Assembly: GCF_012184385.1 (NCBI RefSeq) | Contig: NZ_VSRL01000010.1 | Location: forward strand, 1-64,000 | Length of the DNA stretch: 64,000 nucleotides | Direction of reading: 5' to 3' | From: Lentzea indica | GTDB taxonomy: Bacteria; Actinomycetota; Actinomycetes; Mycobacteriales; Pseudonocardiaceae | Shown here: positions 41,901-54,900 of the stretch, piece by piece | Layout: each line of letters begins with the position of its first letter | Numbering within the stretch: the stretch's first letter is position 1 | The notes under the pieces: generated by a model | Databases searched by the model: none | The model's input: only the letters and a program-made list of their open reading frames with translations | Told to the model about the DNA's origin: nothing | Position numbers and translations under genes: made by a program

Positions 41901-42928
41901 CATGGCTCGAACACTGCACCGGTTTTCTCGGGTCCGGTACGGCCACCACCGACTTCGACGCGTCCGCCTGGCCGCCTACCGGCGCGGAAGTGGTTGCGCT
42001 GGACGGGTTCTACGAGCGGTTCGCGGACAACGGGTTCGCGTACGGGCCGTCGTTCCAGGGGCTGCGCGCGGCTTGGAAGCTGGGCGACGACGTCTACGCC
42101 GAGGTCGCGGTCGCCGACGAGGCGGATCGCTATGGTCTGCACCCCGCGCTGCTGGACGCCGCCCTGCACGCTGCGGATCTCAGCACGTCCGAGGGTGGCA
42201 TGCCCTTTGCGTGGCAAGGCGTTTCGCTGCATGCGACCGGCGCATCCGCGCTGCGCGTGCGCATCCGCCCGCAGGGCAAGTCGTTCGCGATCGCGGCGAC
42301 AGACCCCCACGGCACACCGGTCGTCTCGGTCGATTCCCTTGTCACCCGCCCGATTCCCGCCGGTGACTCCGGGATCTTGCGCGAGGCGTTGTTCCACGTC
42401 GACTGGACGCCCATCGCGCTGCCCACCGAGACGGCCTCAGTGGAGGTGGAGCACGTCGTTTCGGACGGCTCCCCGGTCGAAGCCGCGCATGCCCTGACGT
42501 CTCGGGTGCTCGCGCGGCTGCAGCAGTGGATCGCGGACGAGCGGCAGGACCGCCTGGTGTTCGTTACGCGCCCCGGCGACCTGGGTGCGGCGGCGGTGTG
42601 CGGTCTGGTGAGGTCGGCGCAGATCGAGCACCCCGGCCGTTTCGTGCTGGTGGAGGCGGACGGCGAGGTTCCGGCTGAGGTCTTCGCGCTGGACGAGCCG
42701 CAGATCCGGCTTCGTGACGGTGAGGCGTTCGTGCCGCGTCTGGCCCGGCTGGCTCCGGCCGAGAGGTTCTCGTGGCAGGGCAAGGTTCTCATCACCGGCG
42801 GTACCGGCGGCCTCGGCCTGATCATCGCGCGACACCTCGTCGCCGCGCACGGCGTCCGCGATCTGCTGCTCGTCTCGCGGCGCGGTGAGGCCGACGTCGC
42901 GGAGCTGGAAGCGCTGGTGCGCTCGTGA
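38918..42928 (+). CDS. Type I PKS, 5' part: module 2 KS-AT-DH and first half of KR (frameshift at 42,925)
   Basis: The GTG at 38,918 follows GAGGACGG and starts an N-terminal coiled-coil docking domain ([14 protein letters not shown]), suited to the preceding PKS; the frame is open to 38,888 but earlier residues do not fit. KS has Cys199. The KS-AT linker (about 480-500) carries a diverged copy of the hairpin repeat. AT has GHSIGE (Ser646) and HAFH (about 741), hence malonyl-CoA. DH is intact with HxxxGxxxxP (His923) and DxxxH (Asp1080). The KR starts with GGTGGLG (about 1291) but the frame stops at 42,926 after LEALVRS. One missing G at 42,925 explains this: adding it restores [10 protein letters not shown], of normal length. 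The rest of the protein is encoded from 42,925. Module 2 should make an alpha,beta-double bond. Confidence 0.92.
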   Translation: MQEEQQDKVADYLRRVTVELRRARERVLELEQKHSEPIAIVGMSCRFPGGVVTPEQLWDVVSSERDVVSSFPTDRGWDLSSLRAGASLAQEGGFLSDLAGFDADFFGISPREALGMDPQQRMMLELTWEALERAGFDPTALRGSQTGVFVGTNGQDYADLVSVDGDGHASTGLIASVLSGRLSYTFGFEGPAVSVDTACSSSSVAMHLAMQALRSGECSLALTGGVTIMATPHAFVEFTLQRGLASDGRCKAFSDSADGVGWSEGAGMLVLERLSDAVAHGHQVLGLLRGSAVNQDGASNGLTAPNGPSQQRVIRAALASAGLTPSDVDAVEAHGTGTTLGDPIEAAALIATYGQDRAVPLYIGSIKSNIGHTQAAAGVASVIKVVQAMRHGVLPRTLHVTEPSSHVDWTAGSVSLLTSATPWPSVDRPRRIGISSFGVSGTNSHLILEAATPTPVSVDNSTPVDNSGVVDLSRAESSVPGETIGKGTSVSPWGVQSESIPWLVSAKSEAALDGQLAQLAEVSADPRDVGYSLSLRTLFDHRAVVLDGAEIARGTATGKPLAMLFTGQGSQRLGMGRELYEAFPVFRAAFDEVAQHLDIRSVMWGDDSEALNQTGNAQPAIFALQVALYRLVESFGVKADHVAGHSIGEIAAAHIAGVFSLEDACTLISARAALMQALPTGGVMMALQATETEVAPHLTPGVSIAAINGPESLVIAGVEEEARAVVAKFEGRKTKQLSVSHAFHSPLMDPMLDDFRDAIKDLTFSAPAIPGLGDVANAERWVRHVRDTVRFHDAVTGLGDKRFLEIGPDGVLSALVDGGIPALRKDRPEAPALITALARLHVAGTDVDWKPFFDGATRIELPTYAFQRQRFWPSTVKNVDASGLGLTAVGHPLLGAAVELADGQGVLFTSRLSTATQPWLADHVVGGRVLFPGTAFVELALRAGDELGLDRLDELTLSAPLVLNDPVQLQVAVGAPDGTGRRSISMYSRLDPDTPWLEHCTGFLGSGTATTDFDASAWPPTGAEVVALDGFYERFADNGFAYGPSFQGLRAAWKLGDDVYAEVAVADEADRYGLHPALLDAALHAADLSTSEGGMPFAWQGVSLHATGASALRVRIRPQGKSFAIAATDPHGTPVVSVDSLVTRPIPAGDSGILREALFHVDWTPIALPTETASVEVEHVVSDGSPVEAAHALTSRVLARLQQWIADERQDRLVFVTRPGDLGAAAVCGLVRSAQIEHPGRFVLVEADGEVPAEVFALDEPQIRLRDGEAFVPRLARLAPAERFSWQGKVLITGGTGGLGLIIARHLVAAHGVRDLLLVSRRGEADVAELEALVRS
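40361..40403 (+). repeat. KS-AT linker hairpin repeat, copy 4 (diverged)
   Basis: Reads GAGACGATTGGAAAGGGG, ACCTCGGTCTCCCCC, then TGGGGGGTCC. The C-run and G-run again face each other with a loop different from copies 1, 5 and 6. The preceding linker resembles that of copy 2 (SVDNS and PVDN in both). Confidence 0.65.
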
Positions 42929-45900
42929 TCGTCGAGGCGTGTGACGTCTCCGACCGCGCCGCTGTCGCTGATCTGCTGGCGCGGCACGAAGTTCGCGCCG
43001 TCGTGCACACCGCGGGCGTTCTGGACGATGGCGTCGTCGAGTCGCTGACACCAGACCGCGTCGACACCGTGTTGCGTCCCAAGGTGGATGCCGCATGGCA
43101 TCTGCACGAGCTGACGTCCGACCTCGACGCCTTCGTCGTGTTCTCCTCGGTCGCGGGCACGATCGGCACGGCAGGCCAGGGCAACTACGCCGCCGCGAAC
43201 GCGTTCCTCGACGCCTTGATGGAACACCGCCGCGTGAACGGCCTGCCCGGCACGTCGCTGGCGTGGGGCCCGTGGATCGCGGGCATGCTGTCCGGCGCGG
43301 ACGCGGAACGCCTGGCGCGCACCGGAATCCCCGGCATCACCGTTGAGCAGGGCGTCGAACTCTTCGACGCGGCAACGGGTGCGGGCAACGCCGTGCCGGT
43401 GCGCCTCGACCTGCCCGTGCTGCGCGGCCGCGGCGACGTCCCACCGATGCTGCGAGGCCTGATCAAGACCCGTCCACGTCGTGTCGTCGCGGGCTCGGAC
43501 ACCGCCGTCTCGCTGACCGCTCGCCTGGCTGCTCTTGACGAGACCGCGCGCCGGGAAGCGTTGCTGGACCTCGTGCGAGGCCAGGTCGCCGCAGTGCTCG
43601 GCCACGCGGGCACCGGCGAGATCGACCCCGGCCGCGCCTTCCAGTCACTCGGCTTCGACTCGCTGACCGCGGTCGAGCTCCGCAACCAGCTCACCGCCTT
43701 CACGGGTCTGCGCCTGCCCGCGACCCTGATCTTCGACTACCCGAACGCGGGTGTGCTCGCCGGGTATCTGCGCGACGAACTTTTCGGCTCTGACAAGGTC
43801 GTTCCTTCTGCCGAGGTGCGTTCCGCGGTCTCCGACGACCCGATCGTGATCGTCGGCATGGCCTGCCGCTACCCAGGTGGCGTGTCGTCGCCGGAAGACC
43901 TGTGGCGCCTGGTCGTCGACGGCGCCGACGCCGTCACCGGCTTCCCGTCCAACCGAGGCTGGGACGTCGACTCGCTCTACCACCCGGATCCCGACCACAT
44001 CGGTACCTCCTACACCCGCTCCGGCGGTTTCCTGCACGACGCACCGCTGTTCGACCCGGCGTTCTTCGGCATGTCCCCGCGCGAAGCGTTGGCGACCGAC
44101 TCGCAGCAGCGCCTGTTGCTGGAAACTGCCTGGGAGTCCCTGGAACGCGCGGGCATCGACCCGGTCTCGTTGCGGGGCAGCGCGACCGGTGTCTTCGCAG
44201 GCGTCATGTACACCGACTACTCGGTCGTGATCAGCGGCAGCGAGTTCGAGGGCTACCAGAGCATGGGCAGCGCCGGCACGTTCGCGTCCGGCCGCGTCTC
44301 GTACACCTTCGGCTTCGAGGGCCCGGCCGTCACGGTCGACACCGCCTGCTCTTCTTCTTTGGTCGCACTGCACCTCGCCGCCCAGGCCCTGCGCAACGGC
44401 GAGTGCTCCCTGGCACTGGCCGGCGGCGTGACGGTGATGTCGACGCCGTCCACGTTCGTCGAGTTCTCCCGCCAGCGCGGCCTTTCCGCGGACGGCCGCT
44501 GCAAGTCCTTCGCCGAGTCGGCCGACGGCGTGGGCTGGTCCGAGGGCGTCGGCCTCCTGGTCCTCGAACGCCAGTCGGACGCCCTCCGCAACGGCCACAC
44601 CATCTTGGCCGTCGTGCGCGGCTCCGCGATCAACCAGGACGGCGCCTCCAACGGCCTCACCGCCCCGAACGGTCCCTCCCAGCAACGCGTGATCCGTTCC
44701 GCCCTCGCCTCCGCGGGCCTGTCGGTTTCCGACGTCGACGTGGTCGAAGCCCACGGCACCGGAACGACCTTGGGCGACCCGATCGAGGCCCAGGCCCTGC
44801 TCGCGACGTACGGCCAGGACCGCTCCGAACCGCTGCTGCTCGGCTCCATCAAGTCGAACATCGGCCACTCCCAGGCCGCCGCCGGTGTCGCGTCGGTGAT
44901 CAAGATGGTGCAGGCGCTGCACCACGGCGTCCTGCCGCGCACCCTGCACGTCACCGAGCCGTCGTCCCACGTCGACTGGGAGACCGGTGCCGTCGAGCTG
45001 CTGACCTCAACGCGTCAGTGGCCAGGCGTCTCACGCCCACGTCGCGCTGGTGTGTCGTCGTTCGGGGTGTCCGGCACGAACGCCCACGTGATCCTTGAGG
45101 CTCCGGAATTGTCAGACCTGCCTGAGATGATTGGGATGGGGACCTCGGTCTCCCCCGGAGGGGGCCCAAACAGGATCGATACAGCGGGATCGGTCCCGGC
45201 CGAGGGTGTGCCGTGGCTGGTATCGGCGAAGTCCGCGGAGGCGCTCGAAGCCCAGGTCGGCCGGATCAGGAACGTGGACGCGGACCCGGTCGACGTCGGG
45301 TTCACGCTGGCGGCGCGGGCGGCGTTCGACAACCGCGCGGTGGTCATCGGGGACGATGTGGTCACCGGGCAGGTCACGGCCGCGGGCAAGACGGTGTTCG
45401 TGTTCCCCGGCCAAGGTTCGCAGTGGGTTGGCATGGGCCGCGAACTGCTCGCCACCAACGAGGTGTTCGCGCGCCGGATCGCGGAGTGCGACGCGGCGCT
45501 GCGGCCGTTCGTGAGCTGGTCGCTGATCGAGGTGCTCACCGACGAGCTGCCGCTGGACCAGGTCGATGTCGTGCAGCCGGTGCTGTGGGCGGTCATGGTG
45601 TCGCTGGCCGAGGTGTGGCGCTCGTACGGCGTCGAGCCGCAGGCGGTCGTCGGCCACTCGCAGGGTGAGATCGCGGCGGCCGTGGTCGCCGGGGCGTTGA
45701 GCCTCGAGGACGGGGCACGCGTGGTGGCGCTGCGATCGCAGGCCGTCGACGAGGCGTTGTCGCGGCAGGGCGGCATGTTGTCGGTGTCGTTGCCCGTGGA
45801 CGAGGTGCGGCCGTGGATCGCGCGCTTCGAAGACAGGGTCGCCGTCGCTGCCGTCAACGGGCCGAGGGCGACGGTCGTCGCGGGTGAGGTTGAAGCGCTC

Positions 45901-48900
45901 GCGGAGATTGTGCTGGAGTGCGAAACGCAGAGCGTCAGGGCGCGGATGATCGCGGTCGACTACGCGTCGCACACCCCGCAGGTCGAAGCGATTCGCGGGC
46001 GGGTGCTCGACGACCTCGCCGGCATCGAGCCGCGGACCAGCGTGATTCCGTTGTACTCCACGGTGACCGGCGAGCCGATCGACACCGAGATCATGGACGC
46101 CGGCTACTGGTTCACGAACCTGCGACAGACCGTCGAGTTCCAGAACGCCACGAGCGCTCTGCTGCGCGACGGGTTCCGCTTCTTCGTCGAGCCCAGTGCG
46201 CACCCGGTGCTGACGTTCGGCGTCGAGCAGACCGTCGAGTCGCACGACACCGAAGCTGTGGTGCTTGGAACGTTGCGGCGCAACGAAGGCGGGCGCAGGC
46301 AGCTGCTCACGGCGCTCGCTCAGGCCCATGTCGGCGGTCTGAACGTCAAGTGGGACTTCCGCGGTGGCAAGCTGATCGACCTGCCCACCTACGCGTTCCA
46401 GCGGCAGCGGTTCTGGCCCGCCGGGCAGGTCAGGGCCGGCGATCCGTCCGGGCTGGGGCTCAGCGCGGTCGAGCACCCGTTGCTCGGCGCGGCGGTCAGC
46501 GTCGCGGGCGGCGAGGACGTGCTGTTCACGTCGAGGTTGTCGGCGCGCTCCCGGCCGTGGCTCGCGGATCACGCTGTCAGCGGCACGGTTCTGTTGCCCG
46601 GCACGGCGTTCGTGGAGCTCGCGGTCAAGGCCGGTGACGAGGTGGGCTGCGAGAAGCTCGATGAGCTCACGATCTCCGCGCCGCTGGTGCTCGACGGATC
46701 CGTGCAGCTGCAGGTCGCCGTCCGGGCAGAGGACGCGAGCGGGCGCCGTCCGGTCGTGATCTACTCGCGCACCGACGACGACGCGCCGTGGACCGAGCAC
46801 GCGTCCGGCACCCTGTCGACCGGCAGCGCTGCCAGCGCCTTCGACGCGACCGCGTGGCCACCGAGCGCGGAAAGCGTTGACGTTGAAGGAGCTTACGAGC
46901 GGTTCGCGGACATGGGCTTCGAATACGGGCCTGCGTTCCAGGGACTGCGTGCGGTGTGGCGCGATGGAGACGACGTCTACGCCGAGGTCACGACGTCCCA
47001 GGACACCGCGGGCTTCGGCCTGCACCCGGCGTTGCTCGACTCCGCCCTGCACGCCGCGTTGCTCGCGAAGGACGGCGCCGGGCTGCCGTTCTCGTGGGAA
47101 GGCGTGTCCCTGCATGCCACCGGAGCCACGGAGCTGCGGGTTCGGTTGCGCTCCAACGGTGATGCGATGGAGATCGCGCTCGCCGACACCACCGGACAGC
47201 CGGTCGCCACGGTCGAATCGCTCGTCGTGCGGCCCGTTGCGTTGCCGCGGAACGAGGTTGACCGCGATTCGCTGTTCCGGATCGAGTGGACGCCCGTCGC
47301 GCTGCCGTCCGACGCGGCCGAGGGCGTCGTTGTCGAGCACGTCGTGGGAGACGGCAACGTCATCGAGTCGGTGCGTGCACTGACGACGCGGGTGCTCGCC
47401 AAGCTGCAGGAGTGGATCTCAACAGGACGTACCGAGCGGCTGGCTTTCGTGACCCGCGAAGGGGATCTGGCCGGGCAGGCGGTGTGGGGCCTCGTGCGGT
47501 CGGCGCAGACCGAGCACCCCGGCCGGTTCGTGCTGGCCGACATCGACGACGACGCCGTGCTGCCGCAGGCGCTTGCCGTGGGCGAACCGCAGGTGCGCGT
47601 CAGGCAGGGACAGCTCCTGGTGCCGCGTCTGGCCCGTGCCGCAGCGGTGCAGGAAGTCACCTGGGAAAGCCCGGTACTGATCACCGGTGCGGGTGGGCTC
47701 GGTGGCGTGATCGCGCAGCACCTCGTGGCCGAGCACGGCGTCACGGAGCTGATCCTCGCCAGCAGGAGCGGCCAGAAACCCGACTGGGAGGTGGACGCGA
47801 CCGTCAAGGTCGTCAAGTGCGATGTCAGTGATCGCAAGGCACTCCAGCGGTTGCTGAAGAAGCACACCATGAAGTCGGTCGTGCACACCGCCGGTGTGCT
47901 GGACGATGGCGTGATCGAGTCGCTGACGCCGGAGCAGTTCGACACCGTGCTGCGACCCAAGGTCGATGCCGCGTGGCACCTGCACGAGCTGTTGCCAGAC
48001 GCCAGGATGGTGTTCTTCTCTTCCGCCGCAGGCATTCTCGGCGGTGCCGGCCAAGGCAACTACGCGGCGGGCAACGCGTTCCTCGACGCGCTCGCCGAAC
48101 ATCAGGGAAACGCCGTCTCACTGGCGTGGGGCACGTGGGAGGCCACGGTCGGCCTCACTGGTTCGCTCACCGACGCCGACCGGGAACGCCTGGTGCGCGC
48201 CGGCATGCCGCCGATCACACCGTTGCAAGGCACCGCGCTGTTCGACGCGGCGCTCGCGACCGGTGAGGCGGTGCTGCTGCCCGCTCGCCTCGACCTCGCG
48301 ACGTTGCGAGCGCAAGGTGACGTTCCTTCGTTGCTGCGCGGCCTGATCCGGACCCGCGCGCGCCGCGCCGTCGCAGGCTCGGAAGCGGCGACCGGCCTGG
48401 CTGCGACACTGCGTCCGCTGGGTGACACCGAACGCCTCGACGCACTGCTCGACCTGATCCGCGCACAGGTCAGCGCAGTGCTGGCGCTGGAGAGCTTCGA
48501 CGCCGGACGTGCGTTCCGCGACCTCGGGTTCGACTCGCTCACCGCCGTCGACCTGCGCAACCGCCTCACCGCGGTGACCGGACTGCGGCTGCCGGCGACA
48601 CTCGTGTTCGACTACCCGACCGCGCACGTGCTGGCGACGTTCCTGCGTGATGAGCTGTTCGGGGCGGACGGCGGCGACGCCGTTGCCACGCGGACTGTTT
48701 CGGACGACGACCCGATCGTTGTCGTGGGCATGGCCTGCCGGTTCCCCGGTGGGGTCACGACGCCAGAGGAACTGTGGCAGCTCGTGCTGGACGGCACGGA
48801 CGCGATCTCCGAGTTCCCGTCCGACCGCGGCTGGGACCTCGGCACCTTGTTCTCCGGCAACGACATCGGCACCTCGGCGACGCGTCTCGGTGGGTTCCTG

Positions 48901-51900
48901 CACGACGCGGGCGAGTTCGATCCGGCCTTCTTCGGCATGTCGCCACGCGAGGCTTTGGCCACGGACTCGCAGCAGCGCCTGTTGCTGGAGACCGCGTGGG
49001 AGGCGTTCGAACGCGCCGGGATCGACCCGGTTTCGTTGCGGGGCAGCGACACCGGTGTGTTCGCGGGCGTCATGTACAACGACTACGCGCAGCTGCTCGG
49101 CGGTGAGTTCGAGGGCCACCACGGGACCGGTTCGTCGCCATCCGTCGCGTCTGGCCGAGTGTCCTATGTGCTCGGTCTGGAAGGTCCTGCCGTCACGATC
49201 GACACGGCCTGCTCCTCGTCGCTCGTCGCGATGCACCTCGCCGCACAGTCGCTGCGGACGGGGGAGTCGTCGCTGGCTCTCGCCGGCGGTGTCGCGGTGA
49301 TGTCGACTCCCGCGACGTTCATCGAGATCTCCCGGCAGCGTGGTGTGTCGTCGGACGGCAGGTGCAAGGCGTTCTCCGAGGGCGCCGACGGAACCGGTTT
49401 TTCCGAGGGCGTCGGTCTGGTCGTGCTGGAACGGCAATCGGACGCCGTGCGCAACGGCCACAACGTCCTCGCGGTCCTGAAGGGCACCGCGGTCAACCAG
49501 GACGGCGCCTCGAACGGCCTGACCGCGCCGAACGGCCCTTCGCAACAGCGGGTCATCCGCGCTGCTCTCGCATCGGCCGGCCTAGCGCCAACGGATGTCG
49601 ATGCCGTGGAGGCACACGGCACGGGCACGTCGCTGGGCGACCCGATCGAGGCCCAGGCGCTGCTCGCCGTCTACGGACAGGAACGCGACGAGCCCCTCTA
49701 CCTGGGCTCGATCAAGTCGAACATCGGCCACACCCAGTCGGCCGCCGGTGTCGCGGGCGTCATCAAGATGATCATGGCGCTGCAGAACGGCGTCCTGCCG
49801 CAGACGTTGCACGTGTCCGCGCCGTCCTCGCACATCGAATGGGACGCGGGCGCGGTCGAACTGCTCACCTCGTCCCGCGACTGGCCCTCCGTCTCCCGCC
49901 CGCGCCGCGCCGGCGTGTCCTCGTTCGGTATCAGCGGCACCAATGCCCACGTCATCCTCGAGGCCCCGAAACTGTCAGACCTGCCTGAGATGATTGGGAT
50001 GGGGACCTCGGTCTCCCCCGGAGGGGGCCCAAACGGGATCGATGCAGCCGGGATCGATGCAGCGGGCTCGATCCCGTTGGCGGTGTCGGCGAAGTCGGCG
50101 GCGTCGCTGCGGGCCCAGGTCGAGCGGATCAAGGCGCTGGTGGACGGTGGTCAGGATCCGATGGACGTCGGGTTCTCGCTGGCCGCGCGGAGCCGGTTCG
50201 AGCACCGTGCCGTGATCGTCGGCGACGAGGTCGTCGAAGGGCACGCGGTGGAGGCCGGGCCAGGACCAGTGTTCGTGTTCCCCGGCCAGGGCAGTCAGTG
50301 GCACGGCATGGCGGTCGAGCTGCTGGACGAGGACGAGACGTTCGCGCGGTGGATGGCCGAGGCCGACAGGGCCATCGCGGACCACGTCGGCTGGTCGGTG
50401 ATCGAAGTCCTGCGCGGCGAGGCCGAGCTGCTGGACCGCATCGAGATCCTGCAGCCCGCGCTGTTCGCGATCATGATCTCGCTCGCCCAGACGTGGCGCG
50501 AGAACGGTGTCGAGCCCGCGGCGGTCGTCGGTCATTCCCAAGGCGAGATCGCCGCCGCGTACATCGCGGGCGCCCTCACCCTGGAGCAAGCCGCGCGGAT
50601 CGTGGTCAAGCGGTCCCAGCTGTTCGCGGACGAGCTCGTCGGCAACGGCGCCGTCGCCAGCATCGCCCTGCCCGCAACCGAAGTCGAGAAGCTGCTGCCG
50701 GAGGAGCTGGCGATCGCGGGCGTCAACAGCCCGCACGCCTGCACGGTCGCCGGAGCGGTTCCGGCGCTGGAGAAGTTCGTCGCGAGCTGTGTCGCCAAGG
50801 ACATCCGTGCCCGCGTGATCGGGTCCACGGTCGCGTCGCACTGCGCGCAGGTCGACCGGCTCCGCGACCAGATCCTCGACCTGTTCGCGGACATCACGCC
50901 GCAGACCGGCAGCGTGCTGTTCTACTCGACCGTCACCGCCGAGCGGATGGACACCGCGGGCCTCGACGCCGAGTACTGGTTCCAGAACGCCCGTCGGCCC
51001 GTGAGCTTCGCCGCAGTCGTGGAAAAGCTCGTGCGGGACGGCCATCGCGTGCTGATCGAGTCGAGCGCGCATCCCGTGCTGATGCTGCCTGCGCAGCAGA
51101 CCGCCGAGGCTGTCGGCACCGAGATCGTCGCGATCGGCTCGCTCCGCCGGGACCAGGGTGACAAGCGGCGGCTCACGACTTCGCTGGCCGAGGCGTGGGT
51201 CGCGGGTCTCGATGTCCGGTGGCAGTACGCCGGTGGCAAGGGCACGCTGCTGCCCACGTATCCGTTCGACCATCAGAGGTTCTGGCCGGAGCCGCTGGTC
51301 AAGGACACCTCAGACCCGGTGGACGCGGAGTTCTGGGAGCTCGTCGACAACGGAGGCCTCGAGGACATCGGCGTCGAGCGGGGCGTCGCGCAGACGCTCG
51401 CGCAATGGCGCAACCGCCGCAGGTCTGAATCCACAATGGACACCTGGCGGTACCGCGACCAGTGGACCCCGGTCACCGTCACGGGCTCGCCCACCGGCAC
51501 GTGGCTCGTGGTCACGTCCGGGGCCGAAGCTCAGGACGTGATCAACGCTCTGGACGCCGCGCACCTCGATGTCGACGAGCGGATCAGCCGGGCAGACCTC
51601 GTCGAGCGACTGCCTGAGACTGTCGGCGGCGTCATCGCGATGACCGGCCTGCAGGCGACGATCACCCTGGTCCAGGCACTGGCCGAAGCCGGTGTGAACG
51701 CACCGATCTGGGCCGTCACGCGCAACGCTGTCGCAGTCGGCGCAGAGGAGGTCGACCCGGCGCAGACCGCGATCTGGGGCCTGGGCCGCGTCGCCGCACT
51801 CGACCTGCCGCGCCGCTGGGGTGGTCTGATCGACCTGCCGCCGAGGCTGGAAGGCAAGGCCGCGCAACGGTTCGCGGCGGTGCTGACCGGTTCCGAGGAC

Positions 51901-54900
51901 CAGGTCGCCATCCGGGACAACGGTGTGTTCGCGCGCCGTCTCGTCCGGACGAACGCCCACCACAGCCCGGAGTTCCAGGCGTCCGGCACGGTGTTGATCA
52001 CCGGCGGTACGGGTGCGCTCGGTGGCCACGTCGCGCGCTGGATGGCCGAGGCGGGCGCCGAGCACCTGGTGCTCACCAGCCGCCGGGGCCTCGACGCACC
52101 CGGTGCCGCAGAACTGAAGGCAGAGCTGGAAAAGACCACACGTGTCACGATCGCGGCCTGCGACGCCGCAGACCGTGATGCGCTGGAAAGCCTGCTCGAC
52201 CGCATCGACGACCTCACGACCGTCGTGCACGCGGCGGGCATCGGCACCGGTGACGCCCCGATCGACGAGCTGCGCTACTCCGATGTCACGGCGTTGCTCG
52301 ACACGAAGATCACCGCGGCTCGGCACCTGCACGAGCTGGCACCACAAGCGCGTTTCATCCTGTTCTCGTCGGGTGCGGCGAGCTGGGGCAGCGGCGGCCA
52401 GCCCGCTTACGGCGCGGCCAACGCCTACCTCGACGGACTCGCGCACCTGCGCCGCTCGCAGGGTCTGCAGGCGACCTCGATCGCGTGGGGTGCGTGGGCG
52501 GAGGCCGGCATGGCGGCCGACCACGGCATGTATGAGACGCTCAACAGGATCGGCATCGGCTCGATGCCGCCGGAGCTCGCGATGAAGGTGCTGCGCCAGG
52601 CCGTCGCCGACGACCAGACGCAGCTCACCGTCACCAACATCGACTGGGCGAAGTTCGCGCCGAGCTTCACCGCCGAACGCCCGAGCCCGTTGCTCACCGG
52701 CATTCCCGAAGTCCGCGCTGCGCTCGCCTCCGACGAGGTCGTCGAGGAGTCGGAGCTCAAGCAACGGCTGGTGAAGCTCACCGAAGCCGAACGCGACCGC
52801 GCGCTGCTCGACCTGGTTCGCGCCGAGGCCGCGAAGACGTTGGGCTACGCGGAAAGCGACCAGGTGCCGGTCGGCAGGGCGTTCCGGGAACTGGGTTTCG
52901 ACTCGGTCACCGCCGTCGAGATGCGCAACCGCCTCAAGACCGCGACCGGGCTCGCGCTGCCCGCGACGCTCGTCTTCGATCACCCGACCGCGACGACGCT
53001 CGCGCGGCACCTGCGGGACGAACTGTTCGGCGGCGCGCAACAGATCGAGGTCCGCGCGGCCACGATCGCCACCGACGACCCGATCGCGATCGTCGGCATC
53101 GGCTGCCGCTACCCCGGTGGCGTGACGACGCCGGAAGCGTTGTGGGACCTGGTGTTCGAGGGGCGTGACGTGATCTCCCGGTTCCCGGCGGACCGCGGCT
53201 GGGACTTGGAGCGGCTCGCCAGCTCGACGTTCGAGGGCGGCTTCCTCGACGCCGTCGCCGACTTCGACGCGGGCTTCTTCGGCATCTCGCCGCGCGAGGC
53301 CGTCGTGATGGACCCGCAGCAGCGCCTGCTGCTCGAAACCTCCTGGGAGGCCCTGGAACGCGCGGGCATCGACCCGACGTCGTTGAAGGGCAGCCTGACC
53401 GGCGTCTTCGTCGGCACCACCGGCCAGGACTACGAGTCGCTGCTCAACCGCTCGCTGGAGGAGACCGGTCCGTACGCGACGACCGCGTTCTCGGCCAGCG
53501 TGTTGTCCGGCCGCATCTCCTACCTGCTCGGGCTCGAAGGTCCGGCGGTCACCATCGACACGGCCTGCTCGTCGTCGCTCGTCGCCATGCACTGGGCCGC
53601 GCATGCCTTGCGCAACGGCGAGTGCGACCTGGCTCTGGCCGGCGGCGTCGCGGTCATGACCACGCCGAACGCCTACTCGGCGTTCACGGCGGCCGGTGGG
53701 CTCGCCCCGGACGGGCGCTGCAAGGCGTTCGCCGAGGCCGCTGACGGCACCGGCTGGTCAGAAGGTGCCGGTGTCGTGCTGCTGGAACGGCTGTCGGACG
53801 CGCGTCGAAACGGCCACGAGGTGCTCGCGATCTTGCGCGGCTCCGCGATCAACCAGGACGGCGCGTCGAACGGCCTGACCGCGCCCAATGGCCCGTCGCA
53901 GCAGCGTGTGATCCGGCAAGCGCTTGCGAACGCCGGGCTGTCACCGTCCGAAGTGGACGCGGTGGAGGCGCACGGCACTGGCACCACGCTGGGTGACCCG
54001 ATCGAGGCGCAGGCTGTGCTCGCGACGTACGGGCAGGACAGGGAAACGCCGCTGCTGCTCGGCTCCATCAAGTCGAACCTCGGGCACCCGCAGTCCGCGG
54101 GCGGTGTCGCGGGTGTGATCAAGATGGTGCAGGCGTTGCGGCACGGTGTGCTGCCGCAGACCCTGCACGTCGACGCTCCTTCGTCGAACGTGGAATGGCA
54201 GACCGGCAACGTCGAGCTGCTCACCTCGCGTCGCGACTGGCCCGTCAACGACCATCCGCGCCGCGCCGGTGTCTCGTCGTTCGGTGTCTCCGGCACGAAC
54301 GCGCACGTGATCATCGAGGAAGCGCCGCCGTTCGCAGTTGCCGATCCCGAGGTCACGGCTACCGCCGCGGTGGTGCCGCTGGTGGTGTCGGGACGGTCCG
54401 AGGAGGCGCTGGCTGATCAGCTTGTGCGCCTTGGTGACGTTGATGCTTCCCAGCTCGATCTCGCCTACTCGCTGGCCGTGTCGCGCAGTTCGTTCGAGCA
54501 CCGGGTGGTGCTTGTGGACGGCGTCAAGATCGCCAGGGGAGAGGTGGCCGAACGTGACCTGGCGTTGCTGTTCACCGGGCAGGGCTCGCAGCGGCTCGGC
54601 ATGGGCCGGGACCTGTACGAGCGGTTCCCGGTGTTCGCGGACGCGCTCGACGCCGTGCTCGCGCACCTCGACCCCGCGCTCCGGTCGATCATGTGGGGTG
54701 AGGACGCGGAGGCGTTGAACCAGACCGGCAACGCCCAACCCGCGATCTTCGCTCTGGAAGTGGCGCTGTACCGGCTGGCGGAGTCGTTCGGGATCAAGGC
54801 CGATCGGCTCGCCGGCCATTCGATCGGCGAGATCGCGGCCGCGCACGTCGCCGGTGTGTTCAGCCACGAGGAAACATCGTGCCCGCAGGCACGATGGTGT

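Noticed and set aside
47675-47710. KR of module 3 called inactive because GGTGGLG is shortened to GAGGLG
   Set aside because: GAGGLG still satisfies GxGxxG, and the catalytic Ser and Tyr and the LDD motif are present, so activity is more likely than not.
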